A DNA stretch of 51,453 nucleotides from Acidimicrobiales bacterium. GTDB lineage: Bacteria; Actinomycetota; Acidimicrobiia; Acidimicrobiales; MedAcidi-G1. The translations under genes were made by a program, and so were the position numbers. Below the pieces are notes generated by a model, which searched no databases, was not told the DNA's origin, and worked only from the letters and a program-made list of their open reading frames with translations. The stretch spans positions 49,157 to 100,609 of the forward strand of contig JASLKK010000011.1 in assembly GCA_030747595.1 (NCBI GenBank), read 5' to 3'. Below are positions 17,905 to 26,275 of this stretch, one piece after another (position 1 is the first letter of the stretch; every line of letters starts with the position of its first letter).

Positions 17905-18891
17905 TTATCCACGGGCCAGCGCCTCACCGATGACGATCTCCAGGAGGGCGGTGGGCTCAGCCATGGCCCGAGCCATGCCGAAGCGTTCCGACAGCGAGAC
18001 GACCCCATCGCGGTCCGCCACCTCCGGTTCGGCACCTCCCACCACCACCAGGAGGGGCACCCCGGCCGCAGCGGCGTAGACGCCCACGCCGCCGACCACT
18101 TTCCCCTCATACGAGGTCGCATCGAGCCAGCCCTCACCAGTGACCACCAGGTCGGCGTCGGCTACGTGTTCGTCCAGGCGGAGCTCCTCGGCCACCAGGT
18201 CGATCCCGTCGACTAGTTCAGCGCCCATGGCGGCCAGGCCTCCGGCTAGCCCACCGGCCGCCCCGGCCCGATCGAGGGTCGACACGTCTACGTCGAAGCG
18301 TTCGCCGTAGACCTGCACGAGACGTTCGAGTCGACCAGTCAACATCCGGACGTGAGCATCGGTGGCGCCCTTCTGAGGGCCGAACACCTCGGCCGCGTCA
18401 GCAAACCGGGTCCGCACGTCACAGGCCACCAACAACTCCACGCCCCGGTACCGGGCAGGTGAGCCCATGGCGTCGAGCGCACCCAACCCACCGTCGGTGG
18501 TGGCCGACCCGCCCATGCCGATGACGACCCGTCGAGCCCCGGACTCCACGGCGCTCAAGATGAGCTCCCCGACACCAGCCGTCGTGGCGTCCAGCGGATG
18601 GTTTCCATCGGCGCCTCCGGCCAGTTCCAGGCCCGCTACCCGGGCCATCTCGATGACCGCCGTGCCCCTGTCCAGTCGCCAGCCGGCCTCTACCGGAGCG
18701 CCCAGCGGTCCGGTGACCACCGTGGTCCGGTCCGGTCCACCCAGGACGTCGAGCAGGCCTTCGCCGCCGTCGGCCATGGGGATCTCGACGCAGTCGGCCC
18801 CGGCGGTGGCGGCGGCCCGCCCAATGGCCGCGGCGACCTCACGGGCCGTGCCGGTGCCCCGGAACTTGTCGGGGGCGGCGACCACCTTCAT
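17905..18891 (-). CDS. glxK: Glycerate kinase (GlxK/GarK family)
   Basis: A 328-residue cytoplasmic kinase phosphorylating D-glycerate, linking glyoxylate or serine-derived carbon to lower glycolysis. Family marks: MKVVAAPDKFRGTGTAREVA with the start of the fold, IPMADGGEGLLDVLGG, IGMGGSATTDGGLGALDAMG, ACDVRTRF and FGPQKGAT, then TGEGWLDATSYEGKV. Length is slightly below the common 370-380 residues but all motifs are present. It precedes the CysO-like gene by 10 bp. Glycerate phosphorylation and serine or cysteine synthesis could be connected, but that is inference. Confidence 0.92.
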   Translation of the reverse strand: MKVVAAPDKFRGTGTAREVAAAIGRAAATAGADCVEIPMADGGEGLLDVLGGPDRTTVVTGPLGAPVEAGWRLDRGTAVIEMARVAGLELAGGADGNHPLDATTAGVGELILSAVESGARRVVIGMGGSATTDGGLGALDAMGSPARYRGVELLVACDVRTRFADAAEVFGPQKGATDAHVRMLTGRLERLVQVYGERFDVDVSTLDRAGAAGGLAGGLAAMGAELVDGIDLVAEELRLDEHVADADLVVTGEGWLDATSYEGKVVGGVGVYAAAAGVPLLVVVGGAEPEVADRDGVVSLSERFGMARAMAEPTALLEIVIGEALARG

Positions 18892-18947
18892 CGAAGCGAC
18901 CAGTTTCCGTTCCGGATCGCCCTATCCGATAAACAGGTCGACCGGGG

Positions 18948-19607
18948 TCAGCCGCCCTGGATGGCCAGGTCGGATCCAAGGATGACCACGATGTCGGCGT
19001 TGTCAATCCGGTCCAGTGTGCCGTCAGGGACCGAGAGGCCGCCCGCCGGGAACTGCGAGAGGATGCTCGGGGCCTCACCGAAGTGTTCCTGGATTACCTG
19101 AGCGTCGCTGGCGTAGCCCGTCTTGTAGTAGATCCCGGTGACCGAGGTCTTGTTGGCGTTGGCCGGAGACTCCATGGCCCAGCCCAGTGGGCTGAGCATG
19201 TCCGTGACCTTGCCGGCTGCGCCGGATACGCCCGAGCCGTTGGCCACCAGAACATTCACCTCGTTGGGGGCGTGCGTGGGCTTCGGAAAGAGATCCTGGG
19301 TAGTGGTCGGGGCCGGGGCTTCCGTGGTGGCTGGCGCATCGCTTCCGGAATCGGCCGATGCGTCCGTATCGGCGTCGGCCGGTATCTCGTCAGCAGAGGC
19401 ATCGCCAGCCTCGGCGGGCGTCTCGCCGGTCAACGAATCGGCAGTGGCGGCCTGGTCGGCAGCCGGCGTCATGGTTCCCGGAGTCGAGTCGACGGCCTTC
19501 CAGAGCAGAACCAGTCCAAGGAGGACGGCAATGGTGATCAACAGGAAGGCCCGGGGGGCCGCGGCGGCGTTGCTCGGACCGAACCCACCGCGTGAGCGGG
19601 TATTCAT
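18948..19607 (-). CDS. LytR C-terminal domain (LytR_C) membrane-anchored protein
   Basis: A 219-residue single-pass protein: a short basic cytoplasmic start, one membrane helix at about 19-36 (AFLLITIAVLLGLVLLWK), a long Ala/Asp/Glu/Thr-rich external linker to about residue 105, then a LytR_C domain of about 100 residues (VNVLVANGSGVSGAAGKVTD through the closing ADIVVILGSD). LytR_C occurs on actinobacterial cell-wall LCP proteins and alone in proteins of unclear role near the envelope. Its ATG overlaps the stop of the DUF3263 gene by 4 bp, a pairing also known in other actinobacteria. Confidence 0.88.
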   Translation of the reverse strand: MNTRSRGGFGPSNAAAAPRAFLLITIAVLLGLVLLWKAVDSTPGTMTPAADQAATADSLTGETPAEAGDASADEIPADADTDASADSGSDAPATTEAPAPTTTQDLFPKPTHAPNEVNVLVANGSGVSGAAGKVTDMLSPLGWAMESPANANKTSVTGIYYKTGYASDAQVIQEHFGEAPSILSQFPAGGLSVPDGTLDRIDNADIVVILGSDLAIQGG

Positions 19608-19882
19608 CGGGTGCCGTCTTCCTCGATCATCCGGGGCTCGAGGCGGGCCCGACGACGACGGTCACGCTGGCGCTGGAGGCGACGTACGACCAGCGGGTCG
19701 TAGGCCATGGCGTCGTCGGTATCGAGCATCTCGCCGAGCAGCTGGTAGTAGCGGGTAGCCGAGAGTTCGAACCGCTCACGGATCTGAACGTCCTTAGGCG
19801 CGGTGGCCGACCACCACGATCGTTCGAAGTCGAGAATGTCCCGGTCTCGCTGCGTCAGTGCCACACCCTGATGATTGTTCAC
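19604..19882 (-). CDS. DUF3263 domain protein
   Basis: A 92-residue basic protein matching DUF3263: LTQRDRDILDFERSWW, IRERFELSATRYYQLLGEML, then DPLVVRRLQRQRDRRRRAR. The helical layout resembles a helix-turn-helix and a DNA-binding role has been suggested for the family, but it is not established. It is found almost only in actinobacteria and typically sits before a LytR_C gene, as here (4-bp overlap). ATG 19882 is used; a GTG seven codons later is possible. Confidence 0.9.
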   Translation of the reverse strand: MNNHQGVALTQRDRDILDFERSWWSATAPKDVQIRERFELSATRYYQLLGEMLDTDDAMAYDPLVVRRLQRQRDRRRRARLEPRMIEEDGTR

Positions 19883-19936
19883 CCGGGGTGGCCATTCAAG
19901 TACCCCCGGCGATGGGAATCCCCACGCAGTGGGCAG

Positions 19937-20140
19937 GTACTGATTCTGGTCAGTGTGGGCGCCAACGCGAAGCAGACCGGCCGTATCTCATCGTCGCTGG
20001 CCCAAGCCGGGTACGACTCCGATTTCGGGGCCCTGGTCAACCACGAAGTGGCCTTCGCCGGCATCAGGCTGGCCATGGTCTGGACACTGATTGTCACCAC
20101 CATCATGTTCCGGGGTGCCAGTAGGTCGGCCTCGGCCTAA
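19937..20140 (+). pseudogene. Decayed C-terminal copy of the downstream membrane protein
   Basis: This frame reads VLILVSVGANAKQTGRISSS and later IRLAMVWTLIVTTIMFR, ending at TAA 20138-20140. It aligns along 60 residues with the C-terminus of the intact protein at 20431-21048 (VLITVGVSASAKQTGLIPSW and FAIWLLLSSIIMFR). The first two thirds, and any start codon in context, are missing; no similarity is seen before 19937 in any plus frame. It therefore looks like the remnant of a tandem duplicate on the other side of tRNA-Thr. The rest of the 19883-20271 gap holds the DUF3263 upstream region and one hairpin. Confidence 0.6.
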
Positions 20141-20176
20141 GGCCGGAGGCGTCAAGACGGGGAACAGCCGGCGGAA

Positions 20177-20201
20177 TGGGTCGGACGAAACGTCCGGCCC
20201 A
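20177..20201 (+). terminator. Hairpin after the decayed copy
   Basis: TGGGTCGGACG (20177-20187) pairs with CGTCCGGCCCA (20191-20201), one G-T pair, loop AAA. It follows the decayed gene stop at 20140 and precedes tRNA-Thr. No T-run follows, so termination is plausible but not certain. Confidence 0.45.
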
Positions 20202-20271
20202 TCTCAGTAGCCTCGTCAGGGAGGGAGGCCCGGCCACGTCGATTAACTGGTCGGAAGACCCGCACCATCCC

Positions 20272-20345
20272 GCCCGGGTAGCTCAGTTGGTCAGAGCAGG
20301 CGCCTTGTAAGCGTCAGGTCGTCGGTTCGAATCCGACCTCGGGCT
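20272..20345 (+). tRNA. tRNA-Thr(TGT)
   Basis: A complete cloverleaf is visible: acceptor GCCCGGG/CTCGGGC, D arm GCTC/GAGC, anticodon loop CTTGTAA with anticodon TGT, T arm GTCGG-TTCGAAT-CCGAC. CCA is not encoded. It reads ACA codons (and by wobble others of the box). Confidence 0.95.
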
Positions 20346-20430
20346 CAAGGTCCCGCAATCCAGCTGGATCCGTGCGATGCTCGCGATCCCGGCGGGGAAC
20401 GGACCCTGCCACTGGCGGGAGGAGTCCCCC

Positions 20431-21048
20431 TTGCAACGCTTCATCGAACGCTTCGGCGCCCTGTTCGGGGCCGTTTCGATCATCGGCATGATCGTCATGA
20501 TGGCCATCGAGGGCGATCCGCCGGATGTATCCGAGAAGACCACCGAGCAGATCGTCGCCCACTGGGTGGACATGGGCGACGGGGCCTGGTTTGCCCTGTG
20601 GGTGGGGGTCCTCGTGGGGATTCTCATGTTGCTCTGGGGGCTCTGGACCAGCAACGCCCTCCGGGAACGAGGGGTGACCCTCCTGGCCCCCACTGCAGCC
20701 GTGGGCACCGTCTGCATGGCCGCCGGCATGGCCATGGACTCCGCTTCCCGGCTCGCCCTCCTCGACGCCGCCGAGCACATGCCCACCGCTGCAGTGGTGG
20801 CGGTCAGCGCCATGCTCCAGTACCTGTGGGTGCCCTTCCTTTTCGGCATGGTCCTCATCACGGTCGGTGTGAGCGCCTCAGCAAAACAGACGGGCCTCAT
20901 TCCCTCGTGGTTGGCCTGGATCGGCTATGCGACAGCTCTCATCCTCGTGATCCCCCACCCGATCTCCTTCATCGGCTTCCTGGTGTTCGCCATCTGGCTG
21001 CTGCTCTCCAGCATCATCATGTTCCGCAAGACGGGCGCGACAGCCTGA
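20431..21048 (+). CDS. Integral membrane protein of unknown function
   Basis: A 205-residue protein with about six hydrophobic helices (for example FGALFGAVSIIGMIVMMAI, WFALWVGVLVGILMLLWGLW, and the last FLVFAIWLLLSSIIMF). Overall topology resembles DUF4386-like membrane proteins, but I do not recognise a specific family. A TTG start at 20431 behind GGGAGGAG is chosen over an ATG at 20377, which is too close to the tRNA and lies in unstructured sequence. It is downstream of tRNA-Thr and ends at a strong bidirectional terminator. A decayed copy of its C-terminus lies on the other side of the tRNA. Confidence 0.75.
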   Translation: MQRFIERFGALFGAVSIIGMIVMMAIEGDPPDVSEKTTEQIVAHWVDMGDGAWFALWVGVLVGILMLLWGLWTSNALRERGVTLLAPTAAVGTVCMAAGMAMDSASRLALLDAAEHMPTAAVVAVSAMLQYLWVPFLFGMVLITVGVSASAKQTGLIPSWLAWIGYATALILVIPHPISFIGFLVFAIWLLLSSIIMFRKTGATA

Positions 21049-21058
21049 CCACGGTCAC

Positions 21059-21103
21059 AGGTCGCGGGCCCGGGGCGTGCACGCCCCGGGCCCGCTGCGA
21101 CCT
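21059..21103. terminator. Bidirectional terminator, 32-nt perfect palindrome plus outer stem
   Basis: Bases 21064-21095 read the same on both strands. Outside, AGGTCGC (21059-21065) can pair with GCGACCT (21097-21103), skipping a short bulge. It lies between the convergent membrane-protein gene (ends 21048) and rlmB (ends 21128) and can serve both. Confidence 0.8.
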
Positions 21104-21127
21104 AGGCCGTCCCGCCGTACGCCGGGC

Positions 21128-22147
21128 TCAGGTCCGACAGCGGGCCACCTCAAAGAGGGCAACGGCGGCAGCCGCCGAGACGTTCAGCGAGCCGAGTACC
21201 CCAGCCAGCGGGATGTGGGCAATGGTGTCGCACCGCTCCCGCACCAGGCGGGACAGGCCAGTCCCCTCGGCGCCCATGACGAGGGCCACCGGCTGGTCGG
21301 CCACCGCGAGTTGGTGGATGGCCCCATCTCCACCAGCGTCGAGGCCCACGGACCACACGCCAGCATTCGACATCTGTGACAACGCCTTGGGCAGGCCTCC
21401 AACCCTGGTCATCCGAAGGTGCTCGATAGCCCCAGCTGCCGACTTGGCCACCGTGGCCGTCACCCCAGCCGCCCGGTGACGGGGCAGAACCACACCGGTC
21501 ACCCCGGCACACTCCGCTGAGCGCAGGATCGCCCCGAGGTTGCCGGGATCGGTCACACCGTCGAGTAGCAACAGGAACGGGTCTCGACCGGCAGCGTCGG
21601 GCACGAGGAGGTCGTCGAGCTCGTACTCCTGCAGCGGCTGGGCGAGGGCCAGAACCCCTTGGGCAGCCTCGGTGCGGGTCATGGACTCGAACTTGTTACG
21701 TGACACCTCGCGAATGGTGACCTTGGCCTCGTCGGCCAAATCGATGATGTCGTCGAGGATGGGGGCTGAGTCGAGATCGCCGGCCAGAACTACCTCACGG
21801 GTCCGGCGGGTGCCGGCCAGCAGGAGCTCTCGAACGGCCTGACGGCCCTCCACCTGGTCGCCACCCAGACCTTTGGGCCCGTCGCCACCGTCACGATTAC
21901 CCAACGGCGAGGTGCCCCGCTGGCCCGAGCCACGGACCCGGCCGGAACCGCCCCCGGGCTTGTTGGGTCGACCGGTTGACGACCGGCGGGGCGGCGGTTC
22001 AGGGCGAGCCGCACCACGGTTGCCCTTGCCGACGTTCTGAGGACCGCCGCGACGGGGGCCACCCCTACTCGAACCAGCCTTACTCGGACCGCCTTTGCGG
22101 GCGCCACCGCCCGAACCCCTTCCACTTCCACCTCGGGAACCACTCAC
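21128..22147 (-). CDS. rlmB: 23S rRNA 2'-O-methyltransferase RlmB/TrmH family (SPOUT)
   Basis: A 339-residue rRNA ribose methyltransferase. The first ~95 residues are rich in Gly, Arg and Ser with RGG-like repeats, a probable disordered RNA-contacting tail seen in many actinobacterial homologues. A SpoU substrate-binding domain follows (VEGRQAVRELLLAG), then the SPOUT knot domain with LLLDGVTDPGNLGAILRSAE, LVMGAEGTGLSRLVRERCD and IPLAGVLGSLNVSAAAAVAL, the SAM-binding motifs. Start is GTG 22147, overlapping the ispF stop by 4 bp. ispD-ispF-rlmB is a common actinobacterial order. The exact target nucleotide is inferred from the family. Confidence 0.92.
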   Translation of the reverse strand: MSGSRGGSGRGSGGGARKGGPSKAGSSRGGPRRGGPQNVGKGNRGAARPEPPPRRSSTGRPNKPGGGSGRVRGSGQRGTSPLGNRDGGDGPKGLGGDQVEGRQAVRELLLAGTRRTREVVLAGDLDSAPILDDIIDLADEAKVTIREVSRNKFESMTRTEAAQGVLALAQPLQEYELDDLLVPDAAGRDPFLLLLDGVTDPGNLGAILRSAECAGVTGVVLPRHRAAGVTATVAKSAAGAIEHLRMTRVGGLPKALSQMSNAGVWSVGLDAGGDGAIHQLAVADQPVALVMGAEGTGLSRLVRERCDTIAHIPLAGVLGSLNVSAAAAVALFEVARCRT

Positions 22148-22686
22148 GAGGTGCCTCCATCTTCTCGCCCCGACGGGGCAACGGATCGAACCAACAGGAC
22201 GACGGCGAAACAGGCCACACCCTCACGACGGCCCAGGGCACCGAGACCCTCGGCCCGCTTGCCCTTGATGGTGACCGGGCCACCGACTACTCGAGTCAAG
22301 CCGACCTCCATCTCATCACGACGGGGTGCCAACTTCGGGGTCTCGAGGACCACTGTGCAGTCCACGTTGGCCACCGTCCAACCCTCAGCAGCCACCGCGG
22401 CAGCCGCATTGGCCAACAGAGCCATGCTGTCGGCACCGGCGAAGGCAGCGTCGGTGTCTGGGTAGCGCTGCCCTATGTCACCTAGACCAGCGGCCCCAAG
22501 TAGGGCGTCGGTAACGGCGTGGGCCACCGCATCGGCGTCGCTGTGACCTGCCAGACCAGGGCCGTCGAACGTCACGCCGCCCAGGACCATGGGCCGGCCG
22601 GAATCCTCGCTAAACGGGTGGACGTCAAAGCCCTGCCCGATACGCAGTTCGGGGATCGTCGGTCGATCAGACCCGGAGTCAGCCAT
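22144..22686 (-). CDS. ispF: 2-C-methyl-D-erythritol 2,4-cyclodiphosphate synthase IspF
   Basis: A 180-residue enzyme of the MEP isoprenoid pathway that makes the cyclic diphosphate, usually as a trimer with zinc. Metal ligands are visible in GQGFDVHPF (Asp, His) and GHSDADAVAHAVTDALLGAA (His), followed by GDIGQRYPDTD. The C-terminal half has the expected VVLETPKLAP and KGKRAEGLGALGRREGVACF. The frame opens further upstream, but ATG 22686 overlaps ispD by 8 bp and gives the normal N-terminus. Works directly after IspD and IspE. Confidence 0.96.
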   Translation of the reverse strand: MADSGSDRPTIPELRIGQGFDVHPFSEDSGRPMVLGGVTFDGPGLAGHSDADAVAHAVTDALLGAAGLGDIGQRYPDTDAAFAGADSMALLANAAAAVAAEGWTVANVDCTVVLETPKLAPRRDEMEVGLTRVVGGPVTIKGKRAEGLGALGRREGVACFAVVLLVRSVAPSGREDGGTS

Positions 22687-23353
22687 CGAAACCGCTCCCA
22701 TCATCAGCCGACCCGAGGGACTCGGTGGCCAGCACAAGGTCCACCGGTCGGGTGATCTTGAGGTTCGCCGGCTCGCCATCCACGACCACCACTGTGCCAC
22801 CGACGGCCTCCACGAGGGTGGCGTCGTCGCTAGCGTCGGTCCCAGCGGCATGGGCGGCCCGGAGTCGATCGGCTGGAAAGCCCTGGGGCGTCTGCACCGC
22901 CAGCACTCCGTCACGATCCACTACACCACCGTCGACCGCCCGGAGCGAGTCAGAGACCGGCACACCGGGCACCACAGCATCGGCGCCAGCCCGAACAGCA
23001 GCCACCACTCGGGCAAACAGCGCCGCGGTGGCCAAGGGGCGGGCACCATCGTGTACCAGCACCACCTCAGCGTCATCGGGGACGGCAGCCAGCCCGGCCC
23101 GCACAGACGCGGATCGGGTCGCGCCGCCTGCCACCAGGGTCACCACCGTCGCCTCGCCGCCGAGGCCGGCCAATAGCGCCTCAGCGGCCACAAGTCGTTC
23201 GGAAGCCACCACCACGACCACACCATCGGACGCTTCCATCGAGGTGGCCACGCTCCGGGACACCACCGGGCGACCACCGAGGTCGGCGGCCTGTTTGTCG
23301 CTACCGAACCGCTCGCCACGACCGGCAGCCACCACGATCGTCCAGACACTCAT
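22679..23353 (-). CDS. ispD: 2-C-methyl-D-erythritol 4-phosphate cytidylyltransferase IspD
   Basis: A 224-residue cytidylyltransferase that couples CTP to methylerythritol phosphate. The N-terminal nucleotide motif is TIVVAAGRGERFGSDKQAAD; the central VLVHDGARPLATAALFARVV and the closing KITRPVDLVLATESL are typical. ATG 23353 (MSVWTIVVAAG) is chosen over 23395 since the extra residues have no similarity and AGGGGG precedes it. It is divergent from the Crp-like gene (108-bp gap) and heads ispD-ispF-rlmB. Confidence 0.95.
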   Translation of the reverse strand: MSVWTIVVAAGRGERFGSDKQAADLGGRPVVSRSVATSMEASDGVVVVVASERLVAAEALLAGLGGEATVVTLVAGGATRSASVRAGLAAVPDDAEVVLVHDGARPLATAALFARVVAAVRAGADAVVPGVPVSDSLRAVDGGVVDRDGVLAVQTPQGFPADRLRAAHAAGTDASDDATLVEAVGGTVVVVDGEPANLKITRPVDLVLATESLGSADDGSGFDG

Positions 23354-23461
23354 CGGGACCCCCTGCGGCATCTTTCCCAGTTCGGCACGCAACATCCCAA
23401 GGTCGGAGCAGATGCTGGTGTCGGCCGGGCGCTTTGCATCTCACTAGCATGGCCAATCGAC

Positions 23462-24121
23462 ATGCCGGACACCACGCTCTTTCGCGAAACCACCCTGTTC
23501 GCCGGGTTAGACGATGACGTCCTCGGGGAGATCGTCGCCGCCAGCCAGGACCTCGAGTTGCGGCGCGGGGACGTGCTGTTTCGTGAGGACGAACCGCCCG
23601 ACGAGTTGTACGTCGTGGTGTCGGGCCGGATCGCCATCGCCAACAAGTCCATCGACGGCCGGGAATCAATGGTGGCCCTCATGGAGGAGGGCGACCTGTT
23701 CGGCGAGATGGGCCTGTTCGACGGGCGGGGCCGCTCGGCCGGAGCCCGGGCGCTGGAAACCTCGGTGGTCACCACCGTGCCGTACGGACCGGTACGCGAC
23801 ATCTACGAAGCCGACCCGACCCTGCTGTGGCGGGTGGTCGACATGCTGACCGGGCGACTGCGGACCATGGACGCCGCTCTGGCCGACTCGGTGTTCCTGG
23901 ACGTGACCGGACGCACCGCCAAGCGACTACTGGAACTGGCTGGCGAGGATGACGAGTTCTCGCTGCCCATCACCCAAGAAGAGCTAGCCGGAATGGTCGG
24001 CGCATCACGGGAGCGGGTCAACAAGGCCATCGCATCGTTCATCCGACTGGGGTGGATCGAACAAATTGACCGCACCTACCGGATCACTAACCGCGAACAG
24101 TTGACGATCCGCTCCAGGTAG
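23462..24121 (+). CDS. Crp/Fnr family transcriptional regulator
   Basis: A 219-residue regulator. Residues about 10-120 form the cyclic-nucleotide-binding beta-barrel with the phosphate-binding segment LFGEMGLFDGRGRSAGARAL (Gly-Glu and Arg-Ser as in cAMP-binding Crp), a dimerisation helix follows, and the C-terminal winged helix holds ITQEELAGMVGASRERVNKA. It resembles actinobacterial GlxR/Crp-type proteins. No Fnr-type N-terminal Cys cluster is present, so it is not an oxygen-sensing FeS regulator. It is divergent from ispD; targets unknown. Confidence 0.92.
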   Translation: MPDTTLFRETTLFAGLDDDVLGEIVAASQDLELRRGDVLFREDEPPDELYVVVSGRIAIANKSIDGRESMVALMEEGDLFGEMGLFDGRGRSAGARALETSVVTTVPYGPVRDIYEADPTLLWRVVDMLTGRLRTMDAALADSVFLDVTGRTAKRLLELAGEDDEFSLPITQEELAGMVGASRERVNKAIASFIRLGWIEQIDRTYRITNREQLTIRSR

Positions 24122-24146
24122 CTCGCTCCAGTTGGCCAGGTCCGGC

Positions 24147-24818
24147 TCAGCCGGCCAGCCAGTCGAGAACCTTCGCCCACGCATCCGCCGCGTCGTCGGC
24201 CCGGTGGGCCGGTCGCGATGCGTCGTGCACGAAACCGTGGTCGGCGCCCTCGTAGCGAAGAACCGTCGCGCCGGCGGCCTCGAGTTCGTCAACGTGGCCT
24301 GGTGGCGTCCATGCGTCGGCCGTGCCGATCACCGCCAGCACCGACGACGGATCGCCAGCAGCCATCGCATCCAACGGCTCCCGTTGGCCCGGGCCCTGCC
24401 AGGCCTCGGGCACGTGAATCATTCCGTAGAACGGGCACGACCGCTCGAAACGCCCGGTTCCCACCGCCTTGAGGGCGTACATCCCGCCCATGCAGAAGCC
24501 CAGAATCGACACCGTGCCAGCCCCAGTGGCCTCCGCGGCAGCCATGGCATCGCCCAGTACCCGGTCGTCGTGCAGCGTCGAAGCGGCGACCAGACGGTCA
24601 CCCACGTCGAGTTGCTCGCGACCCGGATAGAGCTCGAAGGCAGCCACCGTCCAACCGGTCTCGGCGGCCAGACGCGCCACAAGGTCGTCGAACAGGGGTC
24701 GCATCCCCATGACGTCCGGGATCACCACCAGACCTCTTTCTGAAGGGGCTTGATCCACAGGACCCGACGGCGATTGAACCAGTTCGGCGGCGGTGCCCGA
24801 GGGCAGTTCGATTCGCAC
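24147..24818 (-). CDS. Dienelactone hydrolase family protein
   Basis: A 223-residue alpha/beta hydrolase. The nucleophile motif is GFCMGG (Cys in place of Ser, as in carboxymethylenebutenolidase), with Asp in IGTADAWTP and His in GADHGFVHD completing the triad. The WTVAAFELYPGREQ region matches the family's early strand. Length is normal. No aromatic-degradation genes are beside it, so the substrate may be unrelated to chlorocatechol metabolism. It lies 17 bp upstream of nothing related: radA is before it on the same strand and the Crp-like gene is convergent. Confidence 0.88.
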   Translation of the reverse strand: MRIELPSGTAAELVQSPSGPVDQAPSERGLVVIPDVMGMRPLFDDLVARLAAETGWTVAAFELYPGREQLDVGDRLVAASTLHDDRVLGDAMAAAEATGAGTVSILGFCMGGMYALKAVGTGRFERSCPFYGMIHVPEAWQGPGQREPLDAMAAGDPSSVLAVIGTADAWTPPGHVDELEAAGATVLRYEGADHGFVHDASRPAHRADDAADAWAKVLDWLAG

Positions 24819-24835
24819 GGGGACGTTCCTAGCAG

Positions 24836-26242
24836 TCAGCGATCCCGGCTGGCACCCCCTGCGGGGAGCAGGCCGACGGCGGCGACGGCCTCGGCGAGGG
24901 TGGCAACGCGGACCAGTTCGATGCCGTCGGGCAGACCAGGTGTGGACGCCGGAACGACAGCACGCCGAAAACCCAGGCGGGCGGCCTCCATAAGGCGCCG
25001 ACCGGTGCCAGTCACCTGACGCAGCTCCCCACCGAGGCCCACCTCGCCGAGGGCCACAGTGTCCGACCCCAGTGGACGACCCACCACGGCGGACACAATG
25101 GCGAGGGCGAGGGGAAGGTCAGCGGCCGGTTCGGTGGCCTGAGCGCCACCCACCACGGTGGCGTACACGTCAAGTGCTCCGGGATCGATGCCGACGCGAC
25201 GTTCCAGAACCGCCAGTAACAGCGCCAGCCGGCGCCCGTCGAGACCCTGGGGTGAACGCCGAGGGTGATGTGTGGACGAACGGACCACTAGGGCCTGAAC
25301 CTCCAATAGGAGCGGCCGATGCCCCTCCAGCGCGGGCAGGACCACTGAACCAGCAACGTCGGGGGCCCGGTCGGCCAGAAAAAGTCGACTGGGGTCGTCG
25401 ACGGACTGCAGCCCGTCGGCGTCCATCGCGAACAGGCCGATCTCGTCGGTTGGACCGAAACGGTGCTTGACGACCCGCAGCATCCGCAGGGCGTGATGGC
25501 GATCACCGGTCAGCTCTGCCACCGTGTCGACCACGTGTTCCAGTGTCTTGGGTCCGGCCAGCGAACCATCCTTGGTGACATGACCGACCAGCACGGTGGC
25601 CAACGCACGGGCCTTGGCCTCGACTACCAGGCGTTGCGCCGACGCCCGGACTTGGCCGGCCGAACCGGGCGCACCGCCCTCGACGGCTAGGTGGACGGTC
25701 TGCACCGAATCCACGATGAGTAAGTCGGGTTCGAGTTGATCGAGATGGGCCAGGATCGCCTCGACAGAGGTATCGCTGGCCAACCAGAGGTCGTCGTGCA
25801 CAGCGCCCAACCGCTCGGCCCGCAACCGAACCTGACCCGCAGACTCCTCGGCGCTGACCAGCAGGACCCGGCCGCCAGCACCGACCCGTGCGGCGGCGAG
25901 TTGCAGGGTGAGGGTCGACTTCCCGATGCCCGGCTCGCCGCCCAGCAGGGTGACCGAGCCGGGCACCAGGCCCCCTCCGAACGCCCGATCGGCTTCAGCC
26001 ATACCGGTAGGCACCGCGGCCGACTCGTCGGGGGCCAACGTCGACATGGGCCGAACCTCGCCGATCCCGAGGTTCGCCGCGGCGAGCACGCTCGAGCCAC
26101 CGGACCGGACTACCGGAACCTCCATCAGGGCGTTCCAGTCGCCGCAACTACCGCACCTGCCAACCCAACTGGGGTGTGGGGTGCCACACGAGGTGCACTC
26201 GAACGTGGTGCGGGTACGGGATCCGGTGGTGAGGCTCGCCAT
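24836..26242 (-). CDS. radA: DNA repair protein RadA
   Basis: A 468-residue RecA-like ATPase that supports branch migration during recombination. Zinc finger Cys16, Cys19, Cys30, Cys33 (CTSCGTPHPSWVGRCGSC), Walker A GGEPGIGKST (101-110), Walker B LLIVDSV, and a C-terminal Lon-protease-like domain (GIDPGALDVYATVVGGAQAT). The RadA-specific motif normally written KNRFG reads KHRFG here (259-263): Lys and Arg are kept and Asn is His. It is followed by the LppM-like/HAD-like gene after 33 bp on the same strand. Confidence 0.95.
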   Translation of the reverse strand: MASLTTGSRTRTTFECTSCGTPHPSWVGRCGSCGDWNALMEVPVVRSGGSSVLAAANLGIGEVRPMSTLAPDESAAVPTGMAEADRAFGGGLVPGSVTLLGGEPGIGKSTLTLQLAAARVGAGGRVLLVSAEESAGQVRLRAERLGAVHDDLWLASDTSVEAILAHLDQLEPDLLIVDSVQTVHLAVEGGAPGSAGQVRASAQRLVVEAKARALATVLVGHVTKDGSLAGPKTLEHVVDTVAELTGDRHHALRMLRVVKHRFGPTDEIGLFAMDADGLQSVDDPSRLFLADRAPDVAGSVVLPALEGHRPLLLEVQALVVRSSTHHPRRSPQGLDGRRLALLLAVLERRVGIDPGALDVYATVVGGAQATEPAADLPLALAIVSAVVGRPLGSDTVALGEVGLGGELRQVTGTGRRLMEAARLGFRRAVVPASTPGLPDGIELVRVATLAEAVAAVGLLPAGGASRDR

Positions 26243-26275
26243 AGGACCGAACCTACGAACCGCCTGTGACAGGGG

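Noticed and set aside
20272-20345. tRNA-Thr(TGT) as a mobile-element attachment site
   Set aside because: No integrase and no repeat of the tRNA 3' end were seen; flanking genes are ordinary apart from the decayed duplicate.
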